Source: DATFCK01 sp963728975 (lineage in GTDB: Bacteria > Verrucomicrobiota > Verrucomicrobiia > Chthoniobacterales > UBA10450). From it: a stretch of 64,000 nt of DNA. Under the pieces are notes generated by a model, which was not told the DNA's origin, made no database searches, and was given only the letters and a program-made list of their open reading frames with translations. Location of the stretch: positions 372,001 through 436,000 of the forward strand of contig CAVSMF010000002.1 in assembly GCA_963728975.1 (NCBI GenBank). Direction: 5' to 3'. The position numbers and the translations under genes were made by a program. Below, piece by piece: positions 17,038 to 25,970 of the stretch. Positions within the stretch are counted from its first letter, which is position 1; every line of letters starts with the position of its first letter.

Positions 17038-17412
17038 CTAACGCGCCCAGTGCAAACAGCCTTTGCTCCAGGCCCAGACCAGTCCCTCAACCAGGAGGAG
17101 GAGGAAAACGAGAATGGCAACGAACGCACCCACCGGCAGACCGGTGAACGCGACCGCGAACGGGACAAAGAAAACAGCTTCCACGTCGAACACCAGAAAG
17201 ATGATGCAGTAAACATAATACTGGGAACGGAATTGGACGTGGGCTTCGCCGAGCGATTCGACCCCGCACTCGTAAGTCGCGTTCTTGCGCACCCCCGGTT
17301 TGGGCGGCTGAAAAAAGTGCCGCCAGGTCCAGGCCAGGGCCAGCGGAGCCAGGGGAAAACCAAAGGCGACCGCGGCAAAAATGACAATGGTGAGATACGG
17401 GTTGGGAGTCAT
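17038..17412 (-). CDS. nuoA: NADH-quinone oxidoreductase subunit A
   Basis: A 124-residue membrane subunit of complex I with three hydrophobic helices (TIVIFAAVAFGFPLAPLALA, then FLVFDVEAVFFVPFAVAF and VAILVFLLLLVEGLVWAW). The family signature KNATYECGVESLGEAHVQF followed by RSQYYVYCIIFLVFDVEA is clear, including the conserved Cys of the mobile loop. It is the first gene of the minus-strand nuoA-B-C-D-I set. Confidence 0.95.
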   Translation of the reverse strand: MTPNPYLTIVIFAAVAFGFPLAPLALAWTWRHFFQPPKPGVRKNATYECGVESLGEAHVQFRSQYYVYCIIFLVFDVEAVFFVPFAVAFTGLPVGAFVAILVFLLLLVEGLVWAWSKGCLHWAR

Positions 17413-17892
17413 TACTGGTATGGCTAAGGAAAGCAGGAAAGCAGGAATTTTCTATAACTAAGGAACCCAGGAAAGCAGGAATTTTCTGACATGAGATTTA
17501 GGGGAGATCCGCGGAGATAAACGTAATCAGGAGTCCGGGAAACCAACAAGTCAGCTTTGAGCTATATACTGGCACGTCTTGGAGCGCGGCGCTGCTGCGC
17601 CGCTTTTATTTGGAGCGAGTGGGTTTGGCTCGGCGGTACATCGCACATTGGGCAACGTGCAGCCAAACCTCCAGGACGCAAGTGCGTGCGGTGCAATTGT
17701 AGGGCGTCTGTGTCGGACGCCATTTTTAACTGTCCCGACAAACTTTCCTGCGTTCCTGTAGCTAGCTAGTCTACCGTGACTGGGTTGGCGGGATCCTTCG
17801 CTCCGCTCAGGATGACAGGGACCCGGTCGCCGCGATGAGGCGCCTCCCACATTTTGGGGCAGGCAGAGGGCGCTTCGCACCTTCCAGCTTCC
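17413..17892. other. Repeat-filled gap upstream of nuoA
   Basis: No gene is convincing; the frames present carry no family signal. The stretch holds a GGAG-headed hairpin (GGAGCGCGGCGCTGCTGCGC, about 17580-17604), the GTAG element at 17699-17721 and a CTTCGCTCCGCTCAGGATGACA repeat (about 17795-17817). The nuoA promoter should be near its left end but I cannot place it. Confidence 0.5.
17699..17721 (+). repeat. GTAG-headed REP-like palindrome
   Basis: GTAGGGCGTCTGTGTCGGACGCC: GTAG head followed by the hairpin GGCGTC/GACGCC. The same stem, in inverse orientation, is at 33678-33700. Confidence 0.6.
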
Positions 17893-19221
17893 TTAGAGTT
17901 GGGAACGGAATGGCAGCATGATCCATTCAGTTACTCTTTCCCAAAGCGACCGGTTCCGGAATTCCCGCAGGGTATAGGGGCGCGAGTGTTTCAGGTCATT
18001 CGCGAAGATCGATTCCATCGCCCGGCCAAAGTTCGGATCGTAAATCACCACATCGAGCTCTTCGTTAATCTCGGAGGAGCGGGCGTCGAAATTTGAAGAA
18101 CCGATCATGACGAACATGCCGTCAATCACCATCGATTTTTCGTGGATCATGGTTGGCTGATATTCGAATATCTTGACCCCGCCCTCGAGCATTTCGCCAT
18201 AAGCCGAGCGGCCGGCAGCCTTGGTCAGCGGTTGATCGTCGTTAGTGCCGGGAAGGAGCAGCCGCACGTCGACCCCGCGTTTTACCGCTTTGACCAGTTG
18301 TTCGACCTGATTGCCGGTCGGTGTGCAATAGGAATTGGTGATCCAGATCCGTTTTTCCGCGGCGGTAAACGCTACCGCCTCCAAAAGCGGTACTGGCGCC
18401 ATCGAAAACGAACGGGACAAAACGATTTGGGCGGGCAGTTCGCCCACTGAACCAAGAGGCGGAAACTGGTCGATGCCGGTTAATGCTTCGCCATAAGTCT
18501 TCACCCAATGTTCTTCGAACGCGGCTTGCAACCGGACAACCAGCGGACCTTCAATCCGGATCTGGACATCGCGCCAATGCTTGGGATCCTGGGCGTGCCC
18601 CGACCATTGCCGGGCGAATCCGACGCTGCCGGTGAAACCCACGGCGCCATCCAGGACGAGAATCCGGCGGTGCGTGCGCCGGTTGGTCCGGTCAAGCCGC
18701 CAGGAAAGGGTAGGGTGATAATAAGCGAACTTGCACCCGGCGCGTTTTAACATCCGAACGTCGGAATTATTCAGGCTCCAGCTGGAACCGATCCCATCCA
18801 GAAGCACCCGCACCTGAACGCCTTTGCGGGCGGAATCGCACAAGGCGTCTCGAAACTGCCGGCCAATCGGATCCGAATACAGAATATAAGCTTCGAAGTT
18901 AACCGTTTTGCGAGCCGCCCGGATGGCTTCGAGCATGGCCGGAAAATATTCGTCGCCATTATTGAGCACCTCGATCTTGTTGCCGCGGATCAACTCCGGA
19001 TCGGCCAAGCCGAGGGCGGACCCGATAAATTCCGGATCGCGCACCGAGAAGGTGTGTTCGAAATGGTAATCGAGGGTGTGCCGCCGAATGGCGAAGAGGC
19101 AGAAAAGAAGCACGGTAACGAGAAAGAGAAGCATCAGGCCGATCCACTCGCCGATGGCGAACTTCCACAGCCGGTTGTTGAGCCAGTGGGAGGATCGAGG
19201 GTGTGGTTGAGACATTGTCAC
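17893..19221 (-). CDS. Cardiolipin synthase-like phospholipase D protein
   Basis: A 442-residue membrane-anchored protein with one N-terminal helix (GLMLLFLVTVLLFCLFA) and two phospholipase D domains, as in ClsA/ClsB enzymes that join phosphatidyl groups to make cardiolipin. The second catalytic motif is intact (HEKSMVID: His360, Lys362, Asp367, followed by GSSNFD). The first is HRRILVLD (His184, Asp191), with Arg186 where Lys is usual. PLD active sites need both halves, so activity or specificity may be altered. Cardiolipin synthase is the likeliest role from length and layout. Confidence 0.85.
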   Translation of the reverse strand: MTMSQPHPRSSHWLNNRLWKFAIGEWIGLMLLFLVTVLLFCLFAIRRHTLDYHFEHTFSVRDPEFIGSALGLADPELIRGNKIEVLNNGDEYFPAMLEAIRAARKTVNFEAYILYSDPIGRQFRDALCDSARKGVQVRVLLDGIGSSWSLNNSDVRMLKRAGCKFAYYHPTLSWRLDRTNRRTHRRILVLDGAVGFTGSVGFARQWSGHAQDPKHWRDVQIRIEGPLVVRLQAAFEEHWVKTYGEALTGIDQFPPLGSVGELPAQIVLSRSFSMAPVPLLEAVAFTAAEKRIWITNSYCTPTGNQVEQLVKAVKRGVDVRLLLPGTNDDQPLTKAAGRSAYGEMLEGGVKIFEYQPTMIHEKSMVIDGMFVMIGSSNFDARSSEINEELDVVIYDPNFGRAMESIFANDLKHSRPYTLREFRNRSLWERVTEWIMLPFRSQL

Positions 19222-19318
19222 CGGGATGGGCCTGGCTAAACGACTACGCTAAACCGCCAAATTTGGCGACTAACGAAGTTCCTTGAAAGAAATCGGAGGA
19301 ACGCGCCGTAGCGTCCTT

Positions 19319-21382
19319 ATGAATTACATCAAAGGCTGGTCCACCCTGAACTTCATCGCTTGGCTGCTGGTCTCGGCAGCAACCAGCCTGGCCGCAATCC
19401 CGGATGATGCGCCGGGCATTGCCGGCGTGCTGGCCGGCGTGCCGGACGCTGCGGCAAACGGAGGGGGGCAATCCCCGGCGCCGATCGCTCTGCCGCTAAA
19501 GAAAACCGACGTCCATCTCAATATATCTGGCGGCTTGATTGAAGGCGAAGTCACGCAGGTGTTCACCAACAACACCGATACCGTCCTGGAAGCAGTCTAC
19601 GTCTTTCCGTTGCCGAGCGAAGCCACGGTGATGAGCATGGAATTGCGCATGGGCGACCGCGTCATCCGGAGCGTGGTTAGGGAACGCGAGGAAGCGCGCA
19701 AACAATATGAGGCAGCCAAAAGCCAGGGGCACAAAGCTGCGCTTCTGGAAGGGGAGCGGCCGAACATTTTCACGACGTCGGTGGCGAACTTCAATCCGGG
19801 TGAGACCGTGCAGATCCGTTTCACTTATTTGCAGGCCGCCGAATATCAGCGCGGGAAGTACAGCGTTACGTTCCCGATGGTGGTCGGTCCGCGTTACATT
19901 CCGTTTCGCATCCCGGTTCCGGATGCGGAGCGAATCACGCCGCCGATTCTTCATCCGGCGATGGAGGGCGGCCATCGGGTCAGCCTAACCGCTACAATTA
20001 CGGGTCTGCCTGTTAAATCGATCAGCTCGAGCACGCATGCAATCCGCACGACGTCGCCCGATAACGGGCAGACCTACGAAGTAAAGCTGCGGGAGGGCGC
20101 CACCCTGCCCAACTCGGAGTTTCATCTCGACATCCAGCTGAAGGGTGGGGGAGAACCGGAACTGAGCGTCGTCACCACCGAGGCCCACGAAGCGACGTTT
20201 GGCCTGGTCACACTTTTCCCGCCGCTCGGTCTGTCCAAGGACAAAATGCCGCCGCGAGTGCCGCGCGATGTTCTATTCCTGATCGACACCAGCGGCTCGA
20301 TGAACGGCGAATCGATCGGCCAGGCCCAAACCGGCCTGTTGCGTTGTCTCGATATGCTTCAACCGCAGGACATGTTCACCATCGTCCGTTTTGCCAGCGA
20401 TTATTCGGCCTTCGCGCCGGAGTTGCGGCCGGCGACCCCCGAATCTCTTGAAGCCGCCCGTTCTTACGTCCGCACTTTGGTTGCCGATGGCGGCACGGAA
20501 ATGCAGACAGCGCTGGATTATACGCTATCGATCCCCAGCGAACGGCAGAACGCGTTGCGCCTGGTCGTTTTTCTGACCGACGGCGACGTCGGTAACGAGG
20601 ATTCGCTCATGCGTCTCCTGAACGCCAAACTCGGCGCGGCCCGCGTCTTTACTTTTGGGATTGGCAGCGCCCCTAACGAATTTCTCATGCGACGGCTGGC
20701 CGAGCTTGGCCGCGGGCAATCCCGTTTCATTCGCTCCCATGAGGATATCGGCACCGTCATGTCGGATTTCTTTCGCACGCTCGACCAGCCCGCCATGACC
20801 AATGTTCGGCTCGATTGGCAGACAAAAGATGGGAAACCGGCAACCGATATCATGGCTTATCCGCAGCTGTGTCCGGACGTGTTTGTCGATCGCCCGGTGC
20901 AAATGGTTGCGAAACTGCCGCCCGGTTTTGATGGGAGACTGGAAGTCACCGGGAACATCGCCGGCGGCCAGGTAACGAAAGCATTTTCGCTGGCGGGGGC
21001 GTCTCGGACCCAGCATGAGGGAATTGCGACCCTTTTCGGGCAGGCGGCGGTGGACGATCTGATGTATCAACGTCTTCGCACCAATGATGCGACCGAATTG
21101 CAGAACTTGCGCGACAAGATCGTCCGGACCGCGATCGACTACCAGCTGGTTACGGCGTTTACCTCGCGCGTTGCGATCGAGGAACAGATCACCCGAGCGC
21201 CGGACGGCACACTGACCCGGGTAAACGTTCCGACAATGTTGCCGCGCGGTTGGAATCCGTCCGGGTTCTTCGCCACCGGGACTAACGATCCGCTGCGACT
21301 GTTGATTGGGTTGACAGCGATCTTTGCGGGATTGTTGCTTCTGGCCTTTCGGATCGGCGGTCACAGACCGCCGCTACAGTGA
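19319..21382 (+). CDS. VIT and von Willebrand A domain protein, sortase target
   Basis: A secreted, membrane-held surface protein. It has a signal peptide (MNYIKGWSTLNFIAWLLVSA, cleavage near SLAAI), a VIT domain (VHLNISGGLIEGEVTQVF and NFNPGETVQIRFTYLQ), a VWA domain with the metal site DTSGSM at about residue 323, and a C-terminal hydrophobic helix (LLIGLTAIFAGLLLLAF) followed by Arg. This layout, with a sortase gene overlapping its end, matches the marine-proteobacterial sortase target family. An LPxTG-like motif is not clear; LPRGW at the right place is the best candidate. The last nine residues (IGGHRPPLQ) are encoded by a REP-like palindrome. Confidence 0.85.
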   Translation: MNYIKGWSTLNFIAWLLVSAATSLAAIPDDAPGIAGVLAGVPDAAANGGGQSPAPIALPLKKTDVHLNISGGLIEGEVTQVFTNNTDTVLEAVYVFPLPSEATVMSMELRMGDRVIRSVVREREEARKQYEAAKSQGHKAALLEGERPNIFTTSVANFNPGETVQIRFTYLQAAEYQRGKYSVTFPMVVGPRYIPFRIPVPDAERITPPILHPAMEGGHRVSLTATITGLPVKSISSSTHAIRTTSPDNGQTYEVKLREGATLPNSEFHLDIQLKGGGEPELSVVTTEAHEATFGLVTLFPPLGLSKDKMPPRVPRDVLFLIDTSGSMNGESIGQAQTGLLRCLDMLQPQDMFTIVRFASDYSAFAPELRPATPESLEAARSYVRTLVADGGTEMQTALDYTLSIPSERQNALRLVVFLTDGDVGNEDSLMRLLNAKLGAARVFTFGIGSAPNEFLMRRLAELGRGQSRFIRSHEDIGTVMSDFFRTLDQPAMTNVRLDWQTKDGKPATDIMAYPQLCPDVFVDRPVQMVAKLPPGFDGRLEVTGNIAGGQVTKAFSLAGASRTQHEGIATLFGQAAVDDLMYQRLRTNDATELQNLRDKIVRTAIDYQLVTAFTSRVAIEEQITRAPDGTLTRVNVPTMLPRGWNPSGFFATGTNDPLRLLIGLTAIFAGLLLLAFRIGGHRPPLQ
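21356..21377 (-). repeat. GTAG-headed REP-like palindrome at the VIT/VWA-sortase junction
   Basis: Inverse complement of GTAGCGGCGGTCTGTGACCGCC, almost the same as 4641-4662. It encodes the tail of the VIT/VWA protein, and the bases just after it form the GTGA overlap that stops that gene and starts the sortase gene. Confidence 0.65.
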
Positions 21383-21963
21383 AGACGAATCGGTTTTGGG
21401 CGCCGCGCGGAATAATCAGGATCATCGCCTTTCTTTTGTTATCGGCCGGGACAGGTTTAATAGCCAAACCTGTTGCGCACGGGATGGTGGAGGAGGTGAG
21501 CGCGGTCCAGGCGAAAGCGATCTGGAGGAAATGGATACGAGCGCATCGCGGCGATGTCGCCCTCTCGAGCAAACCGGGGCAACCGGTGTTTTGGATGCGT
21601 ATCCGGTCGTGCCAGATTAGCACACTCGTGCTGGAGGAATCGGATGCGGCAGCGCTTCATCGTTTCCCGGCGGCGCGGCGGCTGGCTTCAGGGGCCCGGG
21701 TGGTATTGGCTCATCGGGATCTGCATTTCCGCCGGCTCTCGAGGATCGCGGTGGGGGACAAGATCGACCTGGAGTGTGCGGGCAAGCGCACCGCAGTTTA
21801 CCGGGTAAACTCGATCCGGATTGTGTTACCGGAGGAGGTATCCGCGGCGATGGAGGGTGGGCAAGGGGATAATTCGGTGTATCTCTTGACCTGCTATCCG
21901 TTTCGCTACATCGGGGCGGCGCCGAAGCGTTTCCTGGTCAGCGCGGTGAAAGTGAGCGCTTAA
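21379..21963 (+). CDS. Sortase, Gram-negative (marine proteobacterial) type
   Basis: A 194-residue transpeptidase with an N-terminal membrane anchor (IIRIIAFLLLSAGTGLIA). Sortase residues are in place: catalytic His112 in VVLAHRD, Cys172 in LLTCYPF and Arg184 in PKRFLV. In this class the enzyme cleaves a C-terminal signal of its partner, here almost certainly the VIT/VWA protein encoded just before it. The GTG start overlaps the partner's stop (GTGA), so the two are translated together. The substrate's final attachment point in a Gram-negative cell is not known. Confidence 0.85.
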   Translation: MKTNRFWAPRGIIRIIAFLLLSAGTGLIAKPVAHGMVEEVSAVQAKAIWRKWIRAHRGDVALSSKPGQPVFWMRIRSCQISTLVLEESDAAALHRFPAARRLASGARVVLAHRDLHFRRLSRIAVGDKIDLECAGKRTAVYRVNSIRIVLPEEVSAAMEGGQGDNSVYLLTCYPFRYIGAAPKRFLVSAVKVSA

Positions 21964-22050
21964 CGATTGTTTTTACGCACAAGAAATAAGGAGCAAATCC
22001 CAAATAACGGTGTCCCCGCAGTATCACTGCTGCTCCCTGGAGCGGGTAAT

Positions 22051-22278
22051 ATGAGACCCAATACATCTGCCAACTCAACAACCCTATGGGGTTCCCGACA
22101 AACGCCCCTGATAAGATACGATCATGGCCAGCCCAGCCCACGGGCCATGCTCATTCTGCTGGCGGGTATGCTGATATTACTCGGCTGGATGGCCATCCAA
22201 ACGATCTATCGGGCAAACGATATCCTTCAGAACCACAAATCAAGCCACCATCACGCCATCGAAGAATGGTCTGAGTGA
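22051..22278 (+). CDS. Small single-pass membrane protein
   Basis: A 75-residue protein whose ATG has a GGAG Shine-Dalgarno eight bases upstream. It has a polar N-terminal region, one membrane helix (AMLILLAGMLILLGWMAIQT) and a His-rich tail (HKSSHHHAIEEWSE). It is not recognised. It follows the sortase gene after about 90 bases on the same strand, so it may belong to that unit; the His-rich tail could bind metal, which is only a guess. Confidence 0.5.
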   Translation: MRPNTSANSTTLWGSRQTPLIRYDHGQPSPRAMLILLAGMLILLGWMAIQTIYRANDILQNHKSSHHHAIEEWSE

Positions 22279-22758
22279 AAATCCTTAGCTATTCCGGCTC
22301 GTAAGCGAATAGGTAGCGACGCCTAAGCCTGCCTCGGCGCCGAACTGGTTTTTGGTAAGCGCGCCGAAACGCAGGAAAGAGCGAATCTAACTCTCCGGGA
22401 ACCGAAAAGAATGCGAGCCTCCGCTCGTCCATTCGTGGTCGAGCGTAAACAGGATCCGAGCCTGCCCTGGGAGGTCAGCGTCCGATCGTTTTGAGTAACG
22501 CCATAATCGCGAAAGCGATCGTGACTTCCACAACCGCGAACGCGCCTTGGCGGGCATTTTTCCCGCGCATCGCAGAGATTGTAGCAACAATCGTCTCTGA
22601 ATGTCATTAGGATTATGAAAATAGCGGACGTTCTTTTCTCTGCTCGACCTCGGTTTACCGGAAGCCGGGCTGTGGCCGGGGCGATTCGCGAGAGGCAGGG
22701 CAGGGGAGGCGCCGACGGTCGCCGTAACCCAAACCGTCGAAACAGCGCCTCTTGGCTC
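22279..22758. other. Gap without a convincing gene
   Basis: No supported coding frame. A possible hairpin lies at about 22573-22600 (CAGAGATTGT and its near inverse ACAATCGTCTCTG around AGCA), but no T tract follows on either strand, so I do not call it a terminator. Confidence 0.4.
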
Positions 22759-23955
22759 TTAACGTTGCAAACGAAGGCGAAGAAAGCGCTGGAGTGTCGG
22801 TTCGCCTGTGTTCGGATCGACGATCGGAACGGCATCGGTGATCGTAACGGAAACGACGTCCCCCGATCCGATCTCAGTTGCAATCGCTCCATCTTGATCT
22901 GCAACCCAATCGCCGCCGGGGGACCGCGTCATCACCGGTGACCAATCACCGGAACTCAGATCGGACCGGCCCTCGACGATGTAGGTGATGTCGGTTGCGG
23001 CGGTGTTACGGTGAAATGTCAGTTGCAAATGATTGGCGTCGATAACGGGTAACGGCAGATCTCCGACGGAAGCGACGCGGGGGTCCGAGCCAAGACCGTA
23101 CTCCATCAAATTCGTAATCCCGTCGCCCTCCGGGTCGGCGGTGTCGCCTGCGATCTCGGGCGTATTGGCGTCGTTACCGAATTCCTGTAGACGCCATGAG
23201 TCGATCGGTTTGTCGTGAATGGTGACTGTGTCGTTGGTTGGCGATCCGATATTGTAGCCGCCGGAGGGAGAGACGGTAAGGACGACGGTCTGATCGCCGT
23301 CAGCGAAGTCGTTAGGTATGGGATCGATATTGATGCCGACGTTCGCCGCTCCCGTTGGTATAACCGCCATCCCGGAGAGAGAGTTATAGCGGATCCCATT
23401 CGCAGCCGTGCCGGTAATCGCATATTGAATGGCCAGATCGTAGTTAGTGCCGCCGGTGCGACTGATGGTTATCGCGCCGGAGATGGGTCCGAATTCGTAA
23501 GCATCGGGCCCCGTCGCCGAAACACTCAGCAACGGCGATGCGACCTGGAACCCGAGCGTCTGCAGATCGTCTTCCGCGAATATGTCTGCGCCTCCCATGA
23601 TCGTGACCGAGCCGGAGTAATCTCCGGGTGCGGCCGATCCATTGAGCAGCACGGTAAAGATTGGGCCGGTATAAGTTTCACCGGGCAACAAGATACCGGG
23701 AACATTCGAGAAAAAACCGTTCGTGTCGGGGGTGAGCGCAGTGGAAGCGGGCCCGGTTATATCAAAGTGAATATCGTTCAGAAACAGATTGTCAGTGGCG
23801 CTGGTATTCGTCAGGGTGCCGCTGAAGGTCAGCTCCGTGCCAATGGCCGCGGAGCGAACCGCCGGGGTGAGGGTAAATTCGAGCGCGGCGAGCGCGCTGC
23901 CTGGAAAGAGAATCAGCAGCAGGAGCAAACCGCGATATCCCGGGCGCGTTTTCAT
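22759..23955 (-). CDS. Secreted Calx-beta-like repeat protein
   Basis: A 398-residue exported protein with a signal peptide (YRGLLLLLILFPGSALA), immunoglobulin-like beta regions (LTFSGTLTNTSATDNLFL), a Calx-beta-like segment (ISRTGGTNYDLAIQYAITG, then DQTVVLTVSPSGGYNIG), and a C-terminal DPEGDGITNLMEYGLGSDP module. That last calcium-loop-like module is a hallmark of surface or secreted proteins of Verrucomicrobia and Planctomycetes. The start overlaps the stop of the upstream gene by four bases, so the two are coupled. The role is unknown; adhesion or extracellular binding is plausible. Confidence 0.75.
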   Translation of the reverse strand: MKTRPGYRGLLLLLILFPGSALAALEFTLTPAVRSAAIGTELTFSGTLTNTSATDNLFLNDIHFDITGPASTALTPDTNGFFSNVPGILLPGETYTGPIFTVLLNGSAAPGDYSGSVTIMGGADIFAEDDLQTLGFQVASPLLSVSATGPDAYEFGPISGAITISRTGGTNYDLAIQYAITGTAANGIRYNSLSGMAVIPTGAANVGINIDPIPNDFADGDQTVVLTVSPSGGYNIGSPTNDTVTIHDKPIDSWRLQEFGNDANTPEIAGDTADPEGDGITNLMEYGLGSDPRVASVGDLPLPVIDANHLQLTFHRNTAATDITYIVEGRSDLSSGDWSPVMTRSPGGDWVADQDGAIATEIGSGDVVSVTITDAVPIVDPNTGEPTLQRFLRLRLQR

Positions 23956-25685
23956 TGGCCGAGAGCGAAGAGGGTTGCGTTATTGATGGCGAAGACAGTG
24001 CCGTCGATGCCGATCAGGGTGGGGGTGTAGGCTTCGCCGATACCGGGAGTGAGAGTGAGCGTTTCGGTCAACATGTTGCAGTCGAAACTCCACCGATACA
24101 TCTTGCCATCCTCGTTATTGACCAGGGCCGACCTGGTCGCCGGATCGATGGCGGCGGTGTTGATGCACCATTCCCGAACCGCGTCCGGATGGCCGGAAAC
24201 GTATTCGTCATCCGGAGTGGGGCCGGCAATAGTCAGAACCTCTTTCATGACCTGGGCGCCGGAGATCGGATCGGTCATTTGATCGTTCGGATCCAGAAGC
24301 GCGAGTTTATTAACGCCGTCGCCACCGGCTTCGACGTAATTGTTATACTTGGTCAGGAGCAGGTAAGGGGAACTGCCCTGGTACGATTCGACTAACGAGG
24401 CTGGCACAATGGAAGCGGTGTCATCCCAGCCGAAGGCTCCCGCCGTTTTGGTAGTGGCCAGGCTGCTGTCGAAATGAAGCAACCAGCCGCGAAGATGATT
24501 CGAGCCCAGCGAATTTTCCAGGACACCGAAATAGACGTCGCCGTCCGGCCCGACCGTGGGCGATGCGGTCCCGTCGTCGAAGAGCCAGGCGTCGTTGGAA
24601 GGATTAGCCGCGTCTTTGAGACGGACTTGGGAGATGGGCGCCAGCGTCCGGCTGTTCACCGAGACCAGGTAGCCATGTCCTGAATTGGAACTCATCGCCG
24701 GGTCCGACGTGCTCACGGCGACGTAGAGAGTTTTGTGGTCGTTACTCAATGCCGGGGCGCAGTTGTGCACCACTTTTTTAATCTGGGGATCATCGGCCAG
24801 TGTGCTTGCCGTCACCCAGGTGCCCACGCCATCGTAGCTGATCCGGGCAATGCCGCTCTGGAGGTTGAGCGGATTGCTGCCACTGACATAAAACCCGAAG
24901 AAAATGTTGCCGTATCGATCGGTTGTGATCGGCGTGTTAATGCGGACGTTAGCGTTGTAGGTCGCTGGATCGGCGTTGTAATTGGCCAGGCCGTAGAAGG
25001 CGATCTGCCCCGTAGTCGAAGAACCGGTGGCGTCGGGGTTGTCCCGGTAATAGACGGTGCCGCCGGCGCCGGGCAGGTAGAGGCGGTTTTTGGGGCTTAG
25101 AACGACCGAGAAACTGGGGATCCAGTTGTGGGCCGGCAGTGCGTAATCGGTGGTTTGGGTCCACTTGAGAGCGCCGGTTGTAGCGGCGCGGCCTTCGACC
25201 TGGAAACCATCGGAGACTCCGGTCTTGACCGGAATAATGATGGTGTTGGCGCGGGTGATCACGGGGGACCCGTAATGTATATAGAGGTCATTTCCGCTGT
25301 ATTGCGGGTTCAGATCAACCGGGGTGTGCCAGAGAATCTGGTTAAGCGTCTGGGATCCGGCCGGCGAAACGGCGGTGTGCTGCGAGTCATGCCCGTAACT
25401 GCTCCAAGGGATCTTGATGCTTTGTGCCGGGAGCGACTGGATTAAGAAAGAAAGGACTGCGGTGCAAACCGTCGCTGCCTTTTTGGACGAGGCCAAGTGG
25501 AAGATCGTCGCCTGGCCGGCGCGTTTCTTGGTCCCCAGATCGGCGAGGAGGCCGCAACCACGTTCTTTTACTGCGACGGCCGCGCTGCGAATAACCCTCG
25601 CGGATTGGTCAGGCAGTAAGGATAGGTAAACGAAACGGACTCTGGGCACCCGAGCAGGGTAGCGGATGCGTTTTGTAAAAACCAT
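23952..25685 (-). CDS. Secreted beta-propeller-like protein
   Basis: A large exported protein with repeated blades of the PQQ/quinoprotein-like kind (ITRANTIIIPVKTG, GPDGDVYFGVLENS, GIDGTVFAINNATLFALGQ). No catalytic motif is seen; such propellers usually bind proteins or sugars. The start is uncertain: the ATG used here gives a basic 63-residue extension of doubtful quality, whereas a TTG at 25496 would give a clear signal peptide (ASSKKAATVCTAVLSFLIQS, cleavage near PAQS). It is coupled to the Calx-beta gene. Confidence 0.65.
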   Translation of the reverse strand: MVFTKRIRYPARVPRVRFVYLSLLPDQSARVIRSAAVAVKERGCGLLADLGTKKRAGQATIFHLASSKKAATVCTAVLSFLIQSLPAQSIKIPWSSYGHDSQHTAVSPAGSQTLNQILWHTPVDLNPQYSGNDLYIHYGSPVITRANTIIIPVKTGVSDGFQVEGRAATTGALKWTQTTDYALPAHNWIPSFSVVLSPKNRLYLPGAGGTVYYRDNPDATGSSTTGQIAFYGLANYNADPATYNANVRINTPITTDRYGNIFFGFYVSGSNPLNLQSGIARISYDGVGTWVTASTLADDPQIKKVVHNCAPALSNDHKTLYVAVSTSDPAMSSNSGHGYLVSVNSRTLAPISQVRLKDAANPSNDAWLFDDGTASPTVGPDGDVYFGVLENSLGSNHLRGWLLHFDSSLATTKTAGAFGWDDTASIVPASLVESYQGSSPYLLLTKYNNYVEAGGDGVNKLALLDPNDQMTDPISGAQVMKEVLTIAGPTPDDEYVSGHPDAVREWCINTAAIDPATRSALVNNEDGKMYRWSFDCNMLTETLTLTPGIGEAYTPTLIGIDGTVFAINNATLFALGQ

Positions 25686-25770
25686 ATCGAAAACGCAACC
25701 AACCCTTATCGATTGGTGTTGCCTCTGATTCGGTATGGTTTTTAGAATCAGAAAGCCCTACGCTGAGGTC

Positions 25771-25929
25771 ATGGCGCTCAAGACATGCCGGGAATGTGGT
25801 AAGGAAATTAGCAGCCGGGCTGACAAGTGTCCGCATTGCGGATACCGCCGATCTCGCGTCCTGACCGGCTGCTTGCTTATCGTGTTGCCTCTGGTGATCG
25901 TGTATCTCTTAGCGCTGATGGCACACTAA
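25771..25929 (+). CDS. Zinc-ribbon membrane protein (52 aa)
   Basis: A short protein with a CxxC-x(12)-CxxC zinc ribbon (TCRECGKE, KCPHCGY) followed by one membrane helix (LTGCLLIVLPLVIVYLLAL). The ATG used here gives MALKTCREC, the usual start of such proteins; a longer frame from 25735 adds residues without character. The function is unknown. It opens the accessory patch that holds the Schlafen-like and transposase genes. Confidence 0.6.
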   Translation: MALKTCRECGKEISSRADKCPHCGYRRSRVLTGCLLIVLPLVIVYLLALMAH

Positions 25930-25970
25930 AGCGTTGGCGCATTGCGCGCCTTCGGTTTATAACATGATTC

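Noticed and set aside
17551..17880. 109-codon frame upstream of nuoA
   Set aside because: It is built largely from dispersed repeats (GTAG element and CTCAGGATGACA repeat).
22573..22600. Rho-independent terminator
   Set aside because: The hairpin is imperfect and is not followed by a T tract on either strand.
22323..22904. 193-codon minus frame after the Calx-beta gene
   Set aside because: Overlaps the end of the Calx-beta gene in another frame; Arg/Ser-rich with no signal or motif.
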